DNA of 64,000 nt from Geomonas sp. RF6 (GCF_021044625.1 NZ_CP087999.1:1133001-1197000), one strand, 5' to 3'. Positions 36,421 to 46,684 are shown, numbered from the stretch's first letter. Numbers and translations: made by a program. Notes: generated by a model from the letters alone, not told the origin.

Positions 36421-39147
36421 GCCGATTGTTGTCGAACCCGCAGAACGTTCCTTGTTGCAACTCTCCGGAGCGGTCTTTAGCACGTTTCCGTGCTTCAGCG
36501 TCGCGTGGGCAGCTGCCAGACGGGCGATCGGCACCCTGAACGGGGAGCAGGAGACGTAGTCGAGGCCGATGGAGTCGCAGAAGATGACGGAGGCAGGATC
36601 GCCACCGTGCTCGCCGCAGATCCCCACCTTGATCCCCGGACGCCCCTGACGCCCCTTTTCCACACCGAGGCGCACCAGTGCTCCGACGCCGTTCTGGTCG
36701 AGGGTGACGAAGGGGTCGTCCTCAAGGATGCCGTTCTCCACGTATGCGGGGAGGAACTTCCCGGCATCGTCCCTGGAAAGACCGAAGGTGGTCTGGGTGA
36801 GGTCGTTCGTGCCGAAGGAGAAGAATTCCGCCTCGACTGCGATCTGGTCGGCGGTGATGGCGGCGCGGGGGAGCTCGATCATGGTGCCGATCAGGTACTT
36901 CACCTTCACGCCGTAACGTGCCTGGACATCCTCGCAGATTGCTACCGCATTGGCGCGCAGGACCGCAAGCTCCTTCGTGACAGCCACGAGCGGGATCATG
37001 ATCTCCGGAACGATCTCGTACCCTTCTTCCTTCACGAGCTGGCAGGCGGCTTCCATGATTGCCTGAACCTGCATATCGTAGATCTCCGGGAAGGTTACAC
37101 CGAGACGGCAGCCGCGGTGCCCGAGCATCGGGTTGAACTCGTGCAGGAACTCGACCTTGTGCTTCAGGGTCTGCACCGACACATTCATGGTGGCGGCGAG
37201 TGCTTCAATGTCCTTCTCCGCCTGCGGCAGGAACTCGTGCAGCGGCGGGTCGAGAAGACGGATCGTTACCGGCAGCCCCTTCATCTCCTTGAAGATCCCG
37301 AGGAAGTCACCCTTCTGCATCGGGAGGATCTTGGCGAGCGCCTTCTTGCGCCCTTCGGTGTCGGAAGCGAGGATCATCTCGCGCACAGCGGCGATACGAT
37401 CGGCCTCGAAGAACATATGCTCGGTGCGGCACAGGCCGATACCTTCAGCGCCGAACTCGCGGGCGACGCGGGCGTCGTGCGGGGTGTCAGCGTTGGCGCG
37501 GACCTTCATGCGGCGGATCTTGTCGACCCACCCCATGAGGGTGGAGAAGTCGCCGCTTACTGCGGCCGCCACGGTCGGGACGGCGCCGAGCATGACGTCG
37601 CCGGTGGAACCGTCGAGGGTGATGACATCCCCCTTCTTCACGACGGTGCCGTCCTTCGTGACGAACGCCTCGCCGCGGTAGTCGACCTTGATGTCGCCGC
37701 ACCCGGCGACGCAGCATTTACCCATGCCGCGGGCAACGACTGCGGCGTGGGAGGTCATGCCGCCACGGGCGGTGAGGATACCCTGGGCGGCGTGCATGCC
37801 GTGGATGTCCTCCGGGCTTGTCTCCACACGCACGAGGATGACCTTCTGGCCGAGCTTCGCTGCGCTCTCCGCCTCGTCGGCGGTAAAGACGACCTCGCCG
37901 GAGACGGCGCCCGGGGAAGCGGGGAGCCCCTTCGCGATCATCTTCTTCTCCGCGTTCGGGTCGAGGGACGGGTGCAGCAGCTGGTCGAGCTGGCTCGGGG
38001 CGACGCGCAAAACGGCGGTCCTCTCGTCAATCAGCCCTTCCTGCACCATCTCCACTGCGATCTTGATCGCAGCCTTCGCGGTGCGCTTGCCGCTCCTGCA
38101 CTGCAGCATGTACAGGATCCCCTTCTCGATGGTGAACTCGATATCCTGCATGTCCTTGTAGTGACGCTCCAGGATGTCGCGGATTCCCACCAGCTGCTCG
38201 TAGCACTCGGGGAGCACCTCTTCCATGGAGGGAAGGTCCCCTTCCTTGTGCTTCGCCCTGTTGATCGGCTGCGGGGTGCGGATACCGGCAACGACGTCCT
38301 CCCCCTGCGCATTGACCAGGTACTCGCCGTAGAAGTAGTTCTCTCCGGTGGAAGGGTCACGGGTGAAGGCAACGCCGGTGGCGCAGTCGTTCCCCATGTT
38401 GCCGAAGACCATGGACTGCACGTTGACTGCGGTACCCCAGTCCGCGGGGATGTTGTTCAGCTTTCTGTAGGTGATCGCCCTCTGGTTCATCCAGGAGCCG
38501 AAGACTGCGCTGATCGCGCCCCAGAGCTGATCTTTCGGATCTTCCGGGAACGGAACGCCGAGGACGTCCTCGATGCGCGCCTTGAACGCCAGAACCAGTT
38601 CCTTCCAGTCGGAAGCGGTGAGCTCGGTGTCGAGGTGCACGCCGCGGGCTTCCTTCTTCTTCTCGAGGAGGTGCTCCAGCTCGTGCTTGTCCATCCCCAT
38701 GACGACGTCGGAGTACATCTGCACGAAGCGGCGGTACGCGTCGTAGGCGAAGCGCTCGTCCCCGCTCTGCGCGATGATCCCCTGCACGGTGGTGTCGTTG
38801 AGACCGAGGTTCAGGATGGTGTCCATCATCCCCGGCATGGAAGCGCGGGCGCCGGAGCGGACGGAAACGAGGAGCGGGTTGGCGGCGTCACCGAATTTCT
38901 TCCCCATCAACGCCTCTACCTTCGCCAGGTTCTCCGCGACCTCCGCAGCAAGTGCAGGGGGGTAGTTTCTGTTGTTCTTGTAGTACTCGGTGCAGACCTC
39001 GGTGGTGATGGTAAAACCTGCGGGAACCGGCAGGCCGATGCTGGTCATTTCGGCGAGGTTGGCTCCCTTCCCCCCCAAAAGCTCCTTCATCTGCGCGTTG
39101 CCGTCAGCTTTCCCCGCGCCAAAGAAATATACGTACTTCGCTCCCAT
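36403..39147 (-). CDS. ppdK: Pyruvate, phosphate dikinase
   Basis: 914 residues from the ATG at 39147 (GGGAGGGG 5 bases upstream). YFFGAGKADG, LLGGKGANLAEM and SVRSGARASMPGMMDTILNLG belong to the ATP-grasp domain. GGMTSHAAVVARGMGKCCVAG carries the phosphorylated His (about residue 463). EGIGLCRTEHMFF, RLLDPPLHEFLP, LGHRGCRLG and the late GICGEHGGDP belong to the PEP/pyruvate domain. It interconverts pyruvate + ATP + Pi and PEP + AMP + PPi, a gluconeogenic entry in acetate growers. The C-terminus is about 25 residues longer than usual. Confidence 0.97.
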   Translation of the reverse strand: MGAKYVYFFGAGKADGNAQMKELLGGKGANLAEMTSIGLPVPAGFTITTEVCTEYYKNNRNYPPALAAEVAENLAKVEALMGKKFGDAANPLLVSVRSGARASMPGMMDTILNLGLNDTTVQGIIAQSGDERFAYDAYRRFVQMYSDVVMGMDKHELEHLLEKKKEARGVHLDTELTASDWKELVLAFKARIEDVLGVPFPEDPKDQLWGAISAVFGSWMNQRAITYRKLNNIPADWGTAVNVQSMVFGNMGNDCATGVAFTRDPSTGENYFYGEYLVNAQGEDVVAGIRTPQPINRAKHKEGDLPSMEEVLPECYEQLVGIRDILERHYKDMQDIEFTIEKGILYMLQCRSGKRTAKAAIKIAVEMVQEGLIDERTAVLRVAPSQLDQLLHPSLDPNAEKKMIAKGLPASPGAVSGEVVFTADEAESAAKLGQKVILVRVETSPEDIHGMHAAQGILTARGGMTSHAAVVARGMGKCCVAGCGDIKVDYRGEAFVTKDGTVVKKGDVITLDGSTGDVMLGAVPTVAAAVSGDFSTLMGWVDKIRRMKVRANADTPHDARVAREFGAEGIGLCRTEHMFFEADRIAAVREMILASDTEGRKKALAKILPMQKGDFLGIFKEMKGLPVTIRLLDPPLHEFLPQAEKDIEALAATMNVSVQTLKHKVEFLHEFNPMLGHRGCRLGVTFPEIYDMQVQAIMEAACQLVKEEGYEIVPEIMIPLVAVTKELAVLRANAVAICEDVQARYGVKVKYLIGTMIELPRAAITADQIAVEAEFFSFGTNDLTQTTFGLSRDDAGKFLPAYVENGILEDDPFVTLDQNGVGALVRLGVEKGRQGRPGIKVGICGEHGGDPASVIFCDSIGLDYVSCSPFRVPIARLAAAHATLKHGNVLKTAPESCNKERSAGSTTIGLTASV

Positions 39148-39257
39148 TTGAACCCCTCCCATTACGGATAGTGTGTCTACGGTATTTTCCGGAAAGTATA
39201 AAACGTAGCCTATAATTATTTTTTTTCAATACAGGAACGGAATTCGTGTCCCTGACC

Positions 39258-41320
39258 CTACGAGGAAAGCTTTGCGAAGTCCGCAACGCGGGCAAAGAGC
39301 CTGGAAATCCCGGTAAGGAGCGCCAGCCTGTTCTGGCGGACCCCCTCATCCTCCGCCATGACCATCACCTTGTCGAAGAAGAGGTCCACGGGCTCCTTCA
39401 GCGTCGCGATGTGCGTCAGGGCGCCGAGGAAGTCCCGACCGGCGACAGCTGCATCAACCTTCCCGGTAACCCCGGAAGCGGCGGAGTGCAGTTCCTCTTC
39501 GGCAGGATCCTGGAATAGTGCCGCGTCCACCGCGACGTCCACCCCTTCCTTCACTATGTTGCAGACGCGCTTGAAGGCAACGGCGAGGGGGCCGAAATCG
39601 CTTCTCTTGCGGAATTCCGCCAGCGCTGCGATCTTTGCCTCCGCTTCCACGAGGTCGTCGAAGGAGATGCTGACAACCGCATCTACCGCGTCGCCGGGGT
39701 AGCGGTCGGCGAGGAGGTTCACGAAACGCCCCCTGAAGAACTCCAGCACGTCGCGACGCACCTCGTCCGCGTTGCGGGTCATCTTCGGGCGCAGAAGCTC
39801 GAGCGCCGAGTCCACGAAGGAGGCGAGAGCGATCCGGTACTTCTTGTCCAGGATGATGTTGATGATGCCGAGCGCGGAACGGCGCAGGGCGTACGGATCG
39901 GCGGAGCCGGTCGGGATGAGCCCGACGGAGAAGCAGCCGCAGATCGTATCCATCTTGTCGGCAAGGGAGACGAAGGCGCCGATGTCGGAGGCGGGGAGCT
40001 CGCCGCCTGCCTGGATCGGCAGGTAATGCTCCGCAATGGCATTGGCGACCGCGGCATCCTCGCCGTCGTGCAGCGCATACTCGCGCCCCATGATCCCCTG
40101 CACCTCCGGGAACTCGCCGACCATCCCGGTCACAAGGTCAGCCTTGCACAGTGTCGCGGCACGCTCCACCTTGTCGAGGACGTCGGGGTTCAGTTTCTGC
40201 GACAGGGAGGCGGCCAGAGCACGGAAGCGCTCCATCTTCTCGTAGGAGGTCCCGAGCTTCTGCTGGTACACCACGCTCTTCAGCGCTTCGACGCGGGTCT
40301 CCAGGGGGTGCTTCTGGTCCTCGTCGAAGAAGAAGCGGGCGTCGGAGAGGCGGGCGCGCAGCACCCGCTCGTTCCCCTTCACCACCACCGTGGGGTCTTC
40401 CGTCAGGGTGTTGTTGATGGTGATGAAGCCGGGGAGGAGCTTCCCGTTTTCGTCCACCAGGGAGAAGTAGCGCTGGTGCTCACGCATGGAGGTGATAAGT
40501 ACCTCGCGCGGCACAGCGAGAAAATCGGGAGAGAAGGTCCCGGCAACCGCGCTCGGGTACTCCACCAGGTAGGTCACCTGCTCCAGGAGCCCTTCGTCCG
40601 CAAGGACATTCCCGCCGGCAAGCTTCGCCACCCGCTCGATCTCGCGGCGGATGATCTCCTTCCTGCGCTCCGGATCGGCTATCACGAAGTGACGCTCGCA
40701 CTCCTCCTGGTAGTGGGCGAAGTCGCGCACCTCAAAAGAGGTATTGGCCATGAAGCGGTGGCCGCGGGAGACACTGCCGCTTTGCACATTCCCGAAGGAG
40801 AAGGGGACGACGCCGCCGCCGTAGAGGGCGACGATCCAGTGCACCGGGCGGGCGAAGCGTACCTCCTGGTCCCCCCAGCGCAGCGACTTCTTGAAGGGGA
40901 TGGTGACCACCAGGCGGGGAAGGATCTCGGCCAGGAGCTCGTCCGTCCCCCTGCCGATCTCCTTCTTCACGCAGGCGAGGTACTCCCCCTTTTCCGTCAT
41001 GACCGTGGTCAGTGCCGAGACATCGACACCCTGTCCCCTGGCAAAGCCCTGGGCAGCCTTCGTAGGCGCTCCGGTCGCGTCGTAGGCCACGCTCTTTGCC
41101 GGGCCCATTGCGGTCAGCTCCGCATCCGGCTGGTGCTCGGCCAGATTCTGCACCACCAGGGCAAGGCGGCGCGGCGTCCCCTGGGTGACTATAGTGTCAA
41201 AGGAGAGGCGTGCACTCTCCAGCTCCCGCTTCATGATGGCTGCCATGTCCGCCATCGCCTTCGGCACGAAGCTCGCCGGAAGCTCCTCGCATCCGATCTC
41301 CAGGAAGAGTTCTTTTGCCA

Positions 41321-41321
<1 letters not shown>
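39258..41321 (-). CDS. glyS: Glycine--tRNA ligase beta subunit
   Basis: 687 residues, normal length. It begins ELFLEIGCEELPASFVPKA and carries GTPRRLA, AMGPAKSVAYD, EYPSAVAGTFSPDFLAVP and RRSALGIINI. The beta chain holds the tRNA-recognition and editing-related domains of the alpha2beta2 enzyme. Its ATG overlaps the glyQ stop by one base, so translation is coupled. Confidence 0.97.
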
Positions 41322-42196
<875 letters not shown>

Positions 42197-42278
42197 TGCC
42201 GTCGCCTCCGTGACTCAAAAAATTCCGGTCCGCCCGGGAATAAAAAAACCATAGCGTATACAAATAGTCAGGCTCGCC

Positions 42279-42307
42279 AGAATACAATTTTACAGTATCA
42301 CTGTCAA
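42279..42307 (-). promoter_or_regulatory. Sigma-70 promoter of glyQ-glyS
   Basis: On the minus strand TTGACA (42307-42302), a 17-bp spacer and TATTCT (42284-42279). The leader of about 75 bases is A-rich. Confidence 0.65.
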
Positions 42308-42865
42308 GGACTATCGGGGCTTAAGCCTCATATTTAAAGGGTTTTGGCCCTACCGAGCACTCGCGGAGGGAGGCGGCGGACTGCACTGCAAGCCCCTCTT
42401 CAGGGGCAAATGGATTTGCAAATTATTATTAAATCTTCCCACTTGTCAAACAACTTTTTTTTGGCTGATCTTTATGCTGACCAGGATTTTTCACCCGCCA
42501 TACGCCTGCCTCTGCCGGGCCACTTCTACGCCACGACCTTCTTCCACGTCTCCTCCCACGACACTGATTTGGACGCGCAGAGATAGGGAGCATTGTAATA
42601 GCGATTAATTTTCATCGGCCCGCCACCATGCGTCACTCTTTTCCCACCCGGGAAGGAACAGCGGGACCTGCGGCAAGCACAGCGGAAGAGCGAGCGACCT
42701 GTAGGTTCAGCGCAACCATAGACCTGGTTTAAGCGCGCCTAAAAGAGGTAGGCTTTAATTGGGGCGTTCGGGGAATTGTCACCGACACACTTTGGAGGGG
42801 GACGTGTGAGCTCCTGCGCTCCCAAACGAACATATGACCCCGAACTGGTGCTTATAGGCAAAGCT
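42308..42865. other. Intergenic region without a recognisable gene
   Basis: About 560 bases between the glyQ promoter and the first palindrome. A frame of 80 codons from about 42344 has no ribosome site and no recognisable content. No tRNA or known RNA motif was found by eye. Composition is more AT-rich than the coding DNA in places (42420-42480). Confidence 0.4.
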
Positions 42866-42883
42866 ACTTCGGCATGCCGAAGT
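42866..42883. promoter_or_regulatory. Palindromic site 1 upstream of parB-like gene
   Basis: ACTTCGGCATGCCGAAGT, a perfect 18-bp palindrome, about 505 bp before the ParB-like ATG. First of four copies. Confidence 0.75.
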
Positions 42884-42917
42884 CGATGTACACGTGTCGC
42901 CGCTTCTTAACTCCCCC

Positions 42918-42935
42918 ATTTCGGCATGCCGAAGT
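42918..42935. promoter_or_regulatory. Palindromic site 2 upstream of parB-like gene
   Basis: ATTTCGGCATGCCGAAGT, the same palindrome with one C-to-T change in the left arm. Its centre is 52 bp from site 1. Confidence 0.75.
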
Positions 42936-43000
42936 GAAGGACGGGTAGTCTACGCCCCTCACAGGTGCACCTCTACAACCTTCAGCATCATTACCTCCCC

Positions 43001-43020
43001 GACTTCGGCATGCCGAAGTC
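43001..43020. promoter_or_regulatory. Palindromic site 3 upstream of parB-like gene
   Basis: GACTTCGGCATGCCGAAGTC, a perfect 20-bp palindrome. Its centre is 84 bp from site 2. Confidence 0.75.
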
Positions 43021-43063
43021 AGCAAACACTGATCCCAACCTCTTCTCCGGCGAAATCACACCC

Positions 43064-43083
43064 GACTTCGGCATGCCGAAGTC
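43064..43083. promoter_or_regulatory. Palindromic site 4 upstream of parB-like gene
   Basis: GACTTCGGCATGCCGAAGTC, identical to site 3, also with CCC just before it (CCCGACTTC versus CCCCGACTTC). Its centre is 63 bp from site 3. Confidence 0.75.
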
Positions 43084-43271
43084 GCGTCTACCCGCCGTGC
43101 AGATCAAGCGATTCCGCCCGCCGAACGATGGAGTGCGACACACTCATCCCGGATAAACGAAGAAGCAGGCGACGCGCCCTTAGCAGCTAACGCGTTGAAT
43201 CGAAAGGAGTTTTACAAAGACTACAAGGACAGCAACGCCAACAAAAACCGAGACAGAAAGGGTTAGAGAGG

Positions 43272-43310
43272 TTGACGCTAGAGCTTATTATAGTAATTAA
43301 TATAGTTTAT
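43272..43310 (+). promoter_or_regulatory. Possible promoter of the parB-like gene
   Basis: TTGACG at 43272-43277 followed by a very AT-rich stretch with TAATTA at 43294-43299 (16-bp spacer) and TATAG repeats. The -10 element is ambiguous. Confidence 0.4.
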
Positions 43311-43387
43311 CTGCCGTGGAACGCGAGTTCCGACACCAGCGCAGCTTCTTAACTAATAACGATTGCCTGCACAATAGAGGAGGTAGC

Positions 43388-44164
43388 ATGTCCGAGGAAA
43401 ACGTCGAGTATGAAAAGGGAAAGATCTACGAGCTGAATATGTCCGAGCTGCATCTCGACGAGGGCCAGCCCCGCAAGTACTTCGATGAAAAGGCGCTCCT
43501 CGAGCTGAAAGGGTCGATCGAGAAGCACGGAGTACTGCAACCGGTTCTGGTGCGCCGCGACGAGAATGGCCGGCTTCTGGTGGTATCCGGGGAAAGGCGC
43601 TACCAGGCCTCCCTTCTGGCTGGGCGCACCACGATCCCCGCAGTACTGACGGACGGCAATCCCATTGAGATCTCCATAGTGGAGAACCTCCTGAGGGAAA
43701 ATCTCACTGCCATAGAGGAAGCAGAAGCTATCGAACGCCTCCGGGCGCAACACGACTACCAGCTTTCCGACCTCTCCATGGTGCTCGGGAAGGCGGAGTC
43801 TACGCTCTCGGAGATCCTCTCCCTGACAAAGCTCCCAGCATCGGTAAAGGAGGACTGCCGCAGCGATCCGAAGACATCGCGGGGGATCCTGGTGGAAATA
43901 GCCAAGCAGGGGAGCCAGGAAAAGATGAATTCGCTGTACGCAAAGTACAAGGAGAGCGGCCTGACCAGGGGCGAAATCCGGCACAGAAGCAGGGCTGCAC
44001 GCGGTGCCGACGGGATCAACCTGAACTTCATTTCCGCATGCGCGGCGCGCATCGAAGCGATCGACGTAGGAAAGCTGGACAAGGCCCAGGCGGAGCTCCT
44101 GGCAACAGAACTGGGGAAGCTGCGCTCGACAGCAAAGCAGAAGGTGAAATCGATCGCGACGTGA
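43388..44164 (+). CDS. ParB/Spo0J-family DNA-binding protein without ParA partner
   Basis: 258 residues from ATG with GGAGG 5 bases upstream. The ParB/Srx domain is complete: QPVLVRRDENG (C1-like), GERRYQA (68-74, the CTP-binding C2 motif, family form GERRxRA) and ENLLREN (99-105, C3). A helix-turn-helix follows (YQLSDLSMVLGKAESTLSEIL, about 124-144) and a helical C-terminus with a basic end. ParB proteins load on palindromic DNA sites as CTP-switched clamps. No parA gene lies within the window, and four palindromes sit just upstream, the likely binding sites. It could be a partition protein, a Noc-like factor or a transcription factor. Confidence 0.85.
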   Translation: MSEENVEYEKGKIYELNMSELHLDEGQPRKYFDEKALLELKGSIEKHGVLQPVLVRRDENGRLLVVSGERRYQASLLAGRTTIPAVLTDGNPIEISIVENLLRENLTAIEEAEAIERLRAQHDYQLSDLSMVLGKAESTLSEILSLTKLPASVKEDCRSDPKTSRGILVEIAKQGSQEKMNSLYAKYKESGLTRGEIRHRSRAARGADGINLNFISACAARIEAIDVGKLDKAQAELLATELGKLRSTAKQKVKSIAT

Positions 44165-44273
44165 CGGAAGGAAGTGGACACCGACCAGAGTGAGCAAAGG
44201 AGCAGGTCGGCCATCGTTGGCAGTGAGAGGGCGTGACGCAGACCAGCACCGGGACCCGGAAACCCCGTCCACG

Positions 44274-44301
44274 TTGACTATTGCCGGCGCCTCGCTATCA
44301 T
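44274..44301 (+). promoter_or_regulatory. Sigma-70 promoter of the monoheme cytochrome gene
   Basis: TTGACT at 44274-44279, a 16-bp spacer and TATCAT at 44296-44301, 30 bases before the ATG. Confidence 0.55.
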
Positions 44302-44330
44302 CTCCTCATTCCCGTTAGGAAGGAGGAGCT

Positions 44331-44651
44331 ATGAAACCAGGGAGAATACCGTCAGTGGCACTTGCCCTTGCTTTGGCGACTCCGCTGTGGGGGAGTCAGG
44401 AGACGCCGATATCGGGGAAGAACCTCGGAAGCGTCACAGGAGGGGACTTCAAGATCGCCCTCAGCGTCATCGAGAAGAAATGCACGGTCTGCCACAGTTC
44501 GAGCGTGATCAACAGCGCGCTGAAGTCCGAAAAGGACATGCTGGCGATCCAGAAGTCCATGGAGAAAAAAGGAGCGAAGCTAACCACGAACGAGCGCGAG
44601 GTGCTGGGAATTTACTGGAAGCAGCACCCGTTGAAAGAGAAGCGCCAATAG
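44331..44651 (+). CDS. Small exported monoheme cytochrome c
   Basis: 106 residues with a signal peptide (SVALALALATPLWGS) and one heme motif CTVCH at about residues 51-55, in the context IEKKCTVCHSSSVINSAL. The likely distal ligand is a Met in the following helices (MLAIQKSMEKKG), ending EREVLGIYWKQHPLK. It fits small class I-like periplasmic cytochromes. GGAAGGAGGAGCT precedes the ATG. Confidence 0.8.
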   Translation: MKPGRIPSVALALALATPLWGSQETPISGKNLGSVTGGDFKIALSVIEKKCTVCHSSSVINSALKSEKDMLAIQKSMEKKGAKLTTNEREVLGIYWKQHPLKEKRQ

Positions 44652-44742
44652 AGGCTCATCTGGTTCAGAAAAAGTTTGCTTTAGCTGCCTCCTCCCATGA
44701 CGCGAGGGGGTTTCCCCTCACAGGAGCAGGCGAGGCTATTAC

Positions 44743-44861
44743 GTTCCCCCCTTTGCGAAGGTTCTTCCGGAAATTCCGGGGGAGCGTGGGTGCATTGCCA
44801 CGAAGCACTGCAGAAGGCCTAAGGTTCCCCCCTTTGCGAAGGGGGGGCAGGGGGGATTTGA
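44743..44861 (-). repeat. Composite inverted repeat, left arm
   Basis: Two copies of an 80-81 bp unit in minus orientation, each bounded by CCTTTGCGAAGG (ending at 44761 and 44842). The inner edge, GGGGGGCAGGGGGGATTTGA, is the complement of TCAAATCCCCCCTGTCCCCC in the right arm. Confidence 0.7.
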
Positions 44862-45039
44862 TCTTCAAGTCTCCTCCAGAACCGCAGCCCGTTTAACAGT
44901 ACATCTCGGTCTTCGAACCGCAGTGCTGCGGCAGCTAAAGATCAACGACATAGGCTCCACCAGTTTTCTGCAAACTGGTATCAAGGGAATTGCTCGAGAC
45001 CACAGCAGTTGCGCACTTTGCAGGACGGTGTTGGCCGAG
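44862..45039. other. Spacer between the repeat arms
   Basis: About 178 bases with no reading frame of note. It contains CCAGTTTTCTGCAAACTGG (a hairpin near 44960-44978) and GCAGTGCTGCGGCAGC. It has no transposase and is not recognised. Confidence 0.4.
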
Positions 45040-45258
45040 TCAAATCCCCCCTGTCCCCCCTTCGCAAAGGGGGGAACGCTAGGCCTCGTGCGGCCTTTCA
45101 TTGAACATACTACAGCTTCCCCGGAATTCTCGGATGAGCCTTTGTAAAGGGGGGACGCGAGGCCTCATGCGGCCCTTCATTGGAACATCCTACGGCTTCC
45201 CCACAATTCCCGGAAGAGCCTTCGCAAAGGGAGGGACGCCTGTTCTCGTGCAGCGGCC
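45040..45258 (+). repeat. Composite inverted repeat, right arm with tandem 80-bp units
   Basis: Units start with CCTTCGCAAAGG or CCTTTGTAAAGG at 45059, 45139 and 45219, exactly 80 bp apart; the third is partial. Each contains GGCCTCxTGCGGCC and CTTCCCCxxAATTC. They are inverted relative to the units at 44743-44861. Confidence 0.75.
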
Positions 45259-45361
45259 GTGGGAGTCTACTGTACGTTCATCGTACTTTCGGATGAGGCC
45301 CAGATCAGGCCGTGCTCAACCGGCACAGCCAGCCCACCCTCCGGTCTGGGACGCCCCCTCC

Positions 45362-46273
45362 TCATTCGCGTCCAGCTCCGATCATCGCCGCTCCGAAGAC
45401 ACCGGCGGAATCGCCGAGGCGGTTTTTCAGTATGGGCGTGCACAGATCATCATGAAAGGCGTAGTGCCGTACCCGCGCCACCCCGGCACCGTAGAGCTCC
45501 TCTATGTTCGATAGACCTCCCCCCAGAACGACTGCGTCGGGATCCAGAAGGGAAATGAGACCACCGAGGCATCTCCCGAAATCGTCGAGAAAGCGCTCGA
45601 AGGCAGCTTTGCATCGGGGCTCCCCCTCCCGTGCACCGGCTACTATCCTGTCCATCGACAGTTCGACTCCGGTGTCTCTGAAGAAGGAAGCCTCGACTCC
45701 CGATCCGCTGATCTTCGTCTCCACGCAGCCGCGATTACCGCAATAACAGGGGGCGCCGAAGGGGTCGACCGAGAAGTGCCCCCACTCCCCGCAGATCCTG
45801 TGCGGCCCTTCCCGCACATCTCCATCGATGCAGATGCCGCCGCCGCACCCTGTCCCCATTATCACGCCAAAGACGAGACCGTACCCTGCGCCTGCTCCGA
45901 GGCGGCACTCGGCGAGGGTGAAACAGTCGGCATCGTTTCGCACCCCAACCGGCCGCCCCAGATGACTCTCGAGATCCCGCTGCAGGGGCTTTCCGATGAG
46001 GCAGGTGGAATTGGCGTTGCGCACAAGCCCGGTTACCGAGTCGATCGAACCCGGTATCCCCACCCCGATCGTGCAGTCGTGCCCCGACGGAACGCCGGAT
46101 GCGGCGTGCCGGGCCATCGCTGCTACAGCGTCGATGACCCCGCTGTAGCCAAGCGCCAGGGGGGTCGGCTGCCTCCGGCGGTCGAGGAGCGTGCCATCCG
46201 GAGCGAGCAAAACCGCCTCGGTCTTCGTCCCCCCCAGATCTATCCCGATCCGGTACTTCTCCTCCCGGCTCAC
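45362..46273 (-). CDS. ROK-family sugar kinase
   Basis: 303 residues. IGIDLGGTKTEAVLLAPDG is the phosphate-1 ATP site; GVGIPGSID, VRNDADCFTLAE and GTGCGGGICIDG follow. CYCGNRGCVET with the preceding GEWGH is the zinc-binding ROK motif. It phosphorylates glucose, fructose or an N-acetyl amino sugar; the exact sugar is not clear. Its ATG overlaps the stop of the TfoX-like gene (ATGA), so the two are coupled. Confidence 0.9.
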   Translation of the reverse strand: MSREEKYRIGIDLGGTKTEAVLLAPDGTLLDRRRQPTPLALGYSGVIDAVAAMARHAASGVPSGHDCTIGVGIPGSIDSVTGLVRNANSTCLIGKPLQRDLESHLGRPVGVRNDADCFTLAECRLGAGAGYGLVFGVIMGTGCGGGICIDGDVREGPHRICGEWGHFSVDPFGAPCYCGNRGCVETKISGSGVEASFFRDTGVELSMDRIVAGAREGEPRCKAAFERFLDDFGRCLGGLISLLDPDAVVLGGGLSNIEELYGAGVARVRHYAFHDDLCTPILKNRLGDSAGVFGAAMIGAGRE

Positions 46274-46644
46274 GGCCGCCCCCTTCTGCTCGTAGCGGGC
46301 CTCGTTTTCGGAGGAAGGGACGCGGCATAGCGATGGGAGCTGGTGAGCCAGCGGGTGAGTTGCGGGGGTGCATCAGCAAGCGCCGCTGGAACGAGGAGGT
46401 ACTCCCGCATGCGCCTCCCCGGCATCGGCTCGAAGGGGGGAGCATCCGGGTGATCTTTTAGAAATGCATCACGGTCGGAAGACGAGAGGCGCAGAAAGAT
46501 CCTCCCTTCGTGGACGCCGGCAAAGAGGGCGCCATTTGTGAAATAGACGGGGCAGCCGAACATCTTCTTTTTCTCGCAGGAAAGGTCGCACAGAGCAGCC
46601 TCGAGGAGGGAGACTATCTCGGGTGAGGATGGTTTCCAGGGCAT
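46270..46644 (-). CDS. TfoX N-terminal domain-like protein
   Basis: 124 residues from ATG with GGAGG 5 bases upstream. SCEKKKMFGCPVYFTNGALFAGVHEGRIFLRL has the MFGG-type core of the TfoX/Sxy N-terminal domain, and a PGRRMREYLLVPAAL block follows. The helix-hairpin-helix C-terminal half of full TfoX is missing, as in many environmental homologues. Known TfoX promotes competence genes; a role for this short type is not shown. Confidence 0.75.
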   Translation of the reverse strand: MPWKPSSPEIVSLLEAALCDLSCEKKKMFGCPVYFTNGALFAGVHEGRIFLRLSSSDRDAFLKDHPDAPPFEPMPGRRMREYLLVPAALADAPPQLTRWLTSSHRYAASLPPKTRPATSRRGRP

Positions 46645-46684
46645 GCGGGCCTCCAATGGCATCGGCATCATAAAGCGGCAAAGG

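Noticed and set aside
36490-39171. Long plus-strand frame opposite ppdK (893 codons)
   Set aside because: It mirrors the high-GC codon pattern of ppdK. The minus-strand protein has every PPDK motif; the opposite frame has none.
42344-42586. Possible 80-codon gene upstream of glyQ
   Set aside because: No ribosome site, no recognisable content and atypical composition.
42866-43083. The repeated palindrome as a CRISPR array
   Set aside because: Only four copies, irregular spacing (52, 84 and 63 bp), fully palindromic units and no cas genes. A protein-binding array fits better.
42894-43190. Reading frame of 98 codons across the palindromes
   Set aside because: The frame exists because the repeated palindrome translates to the same S-A-C-R block. 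It has no ribosome site and no protein-like content.
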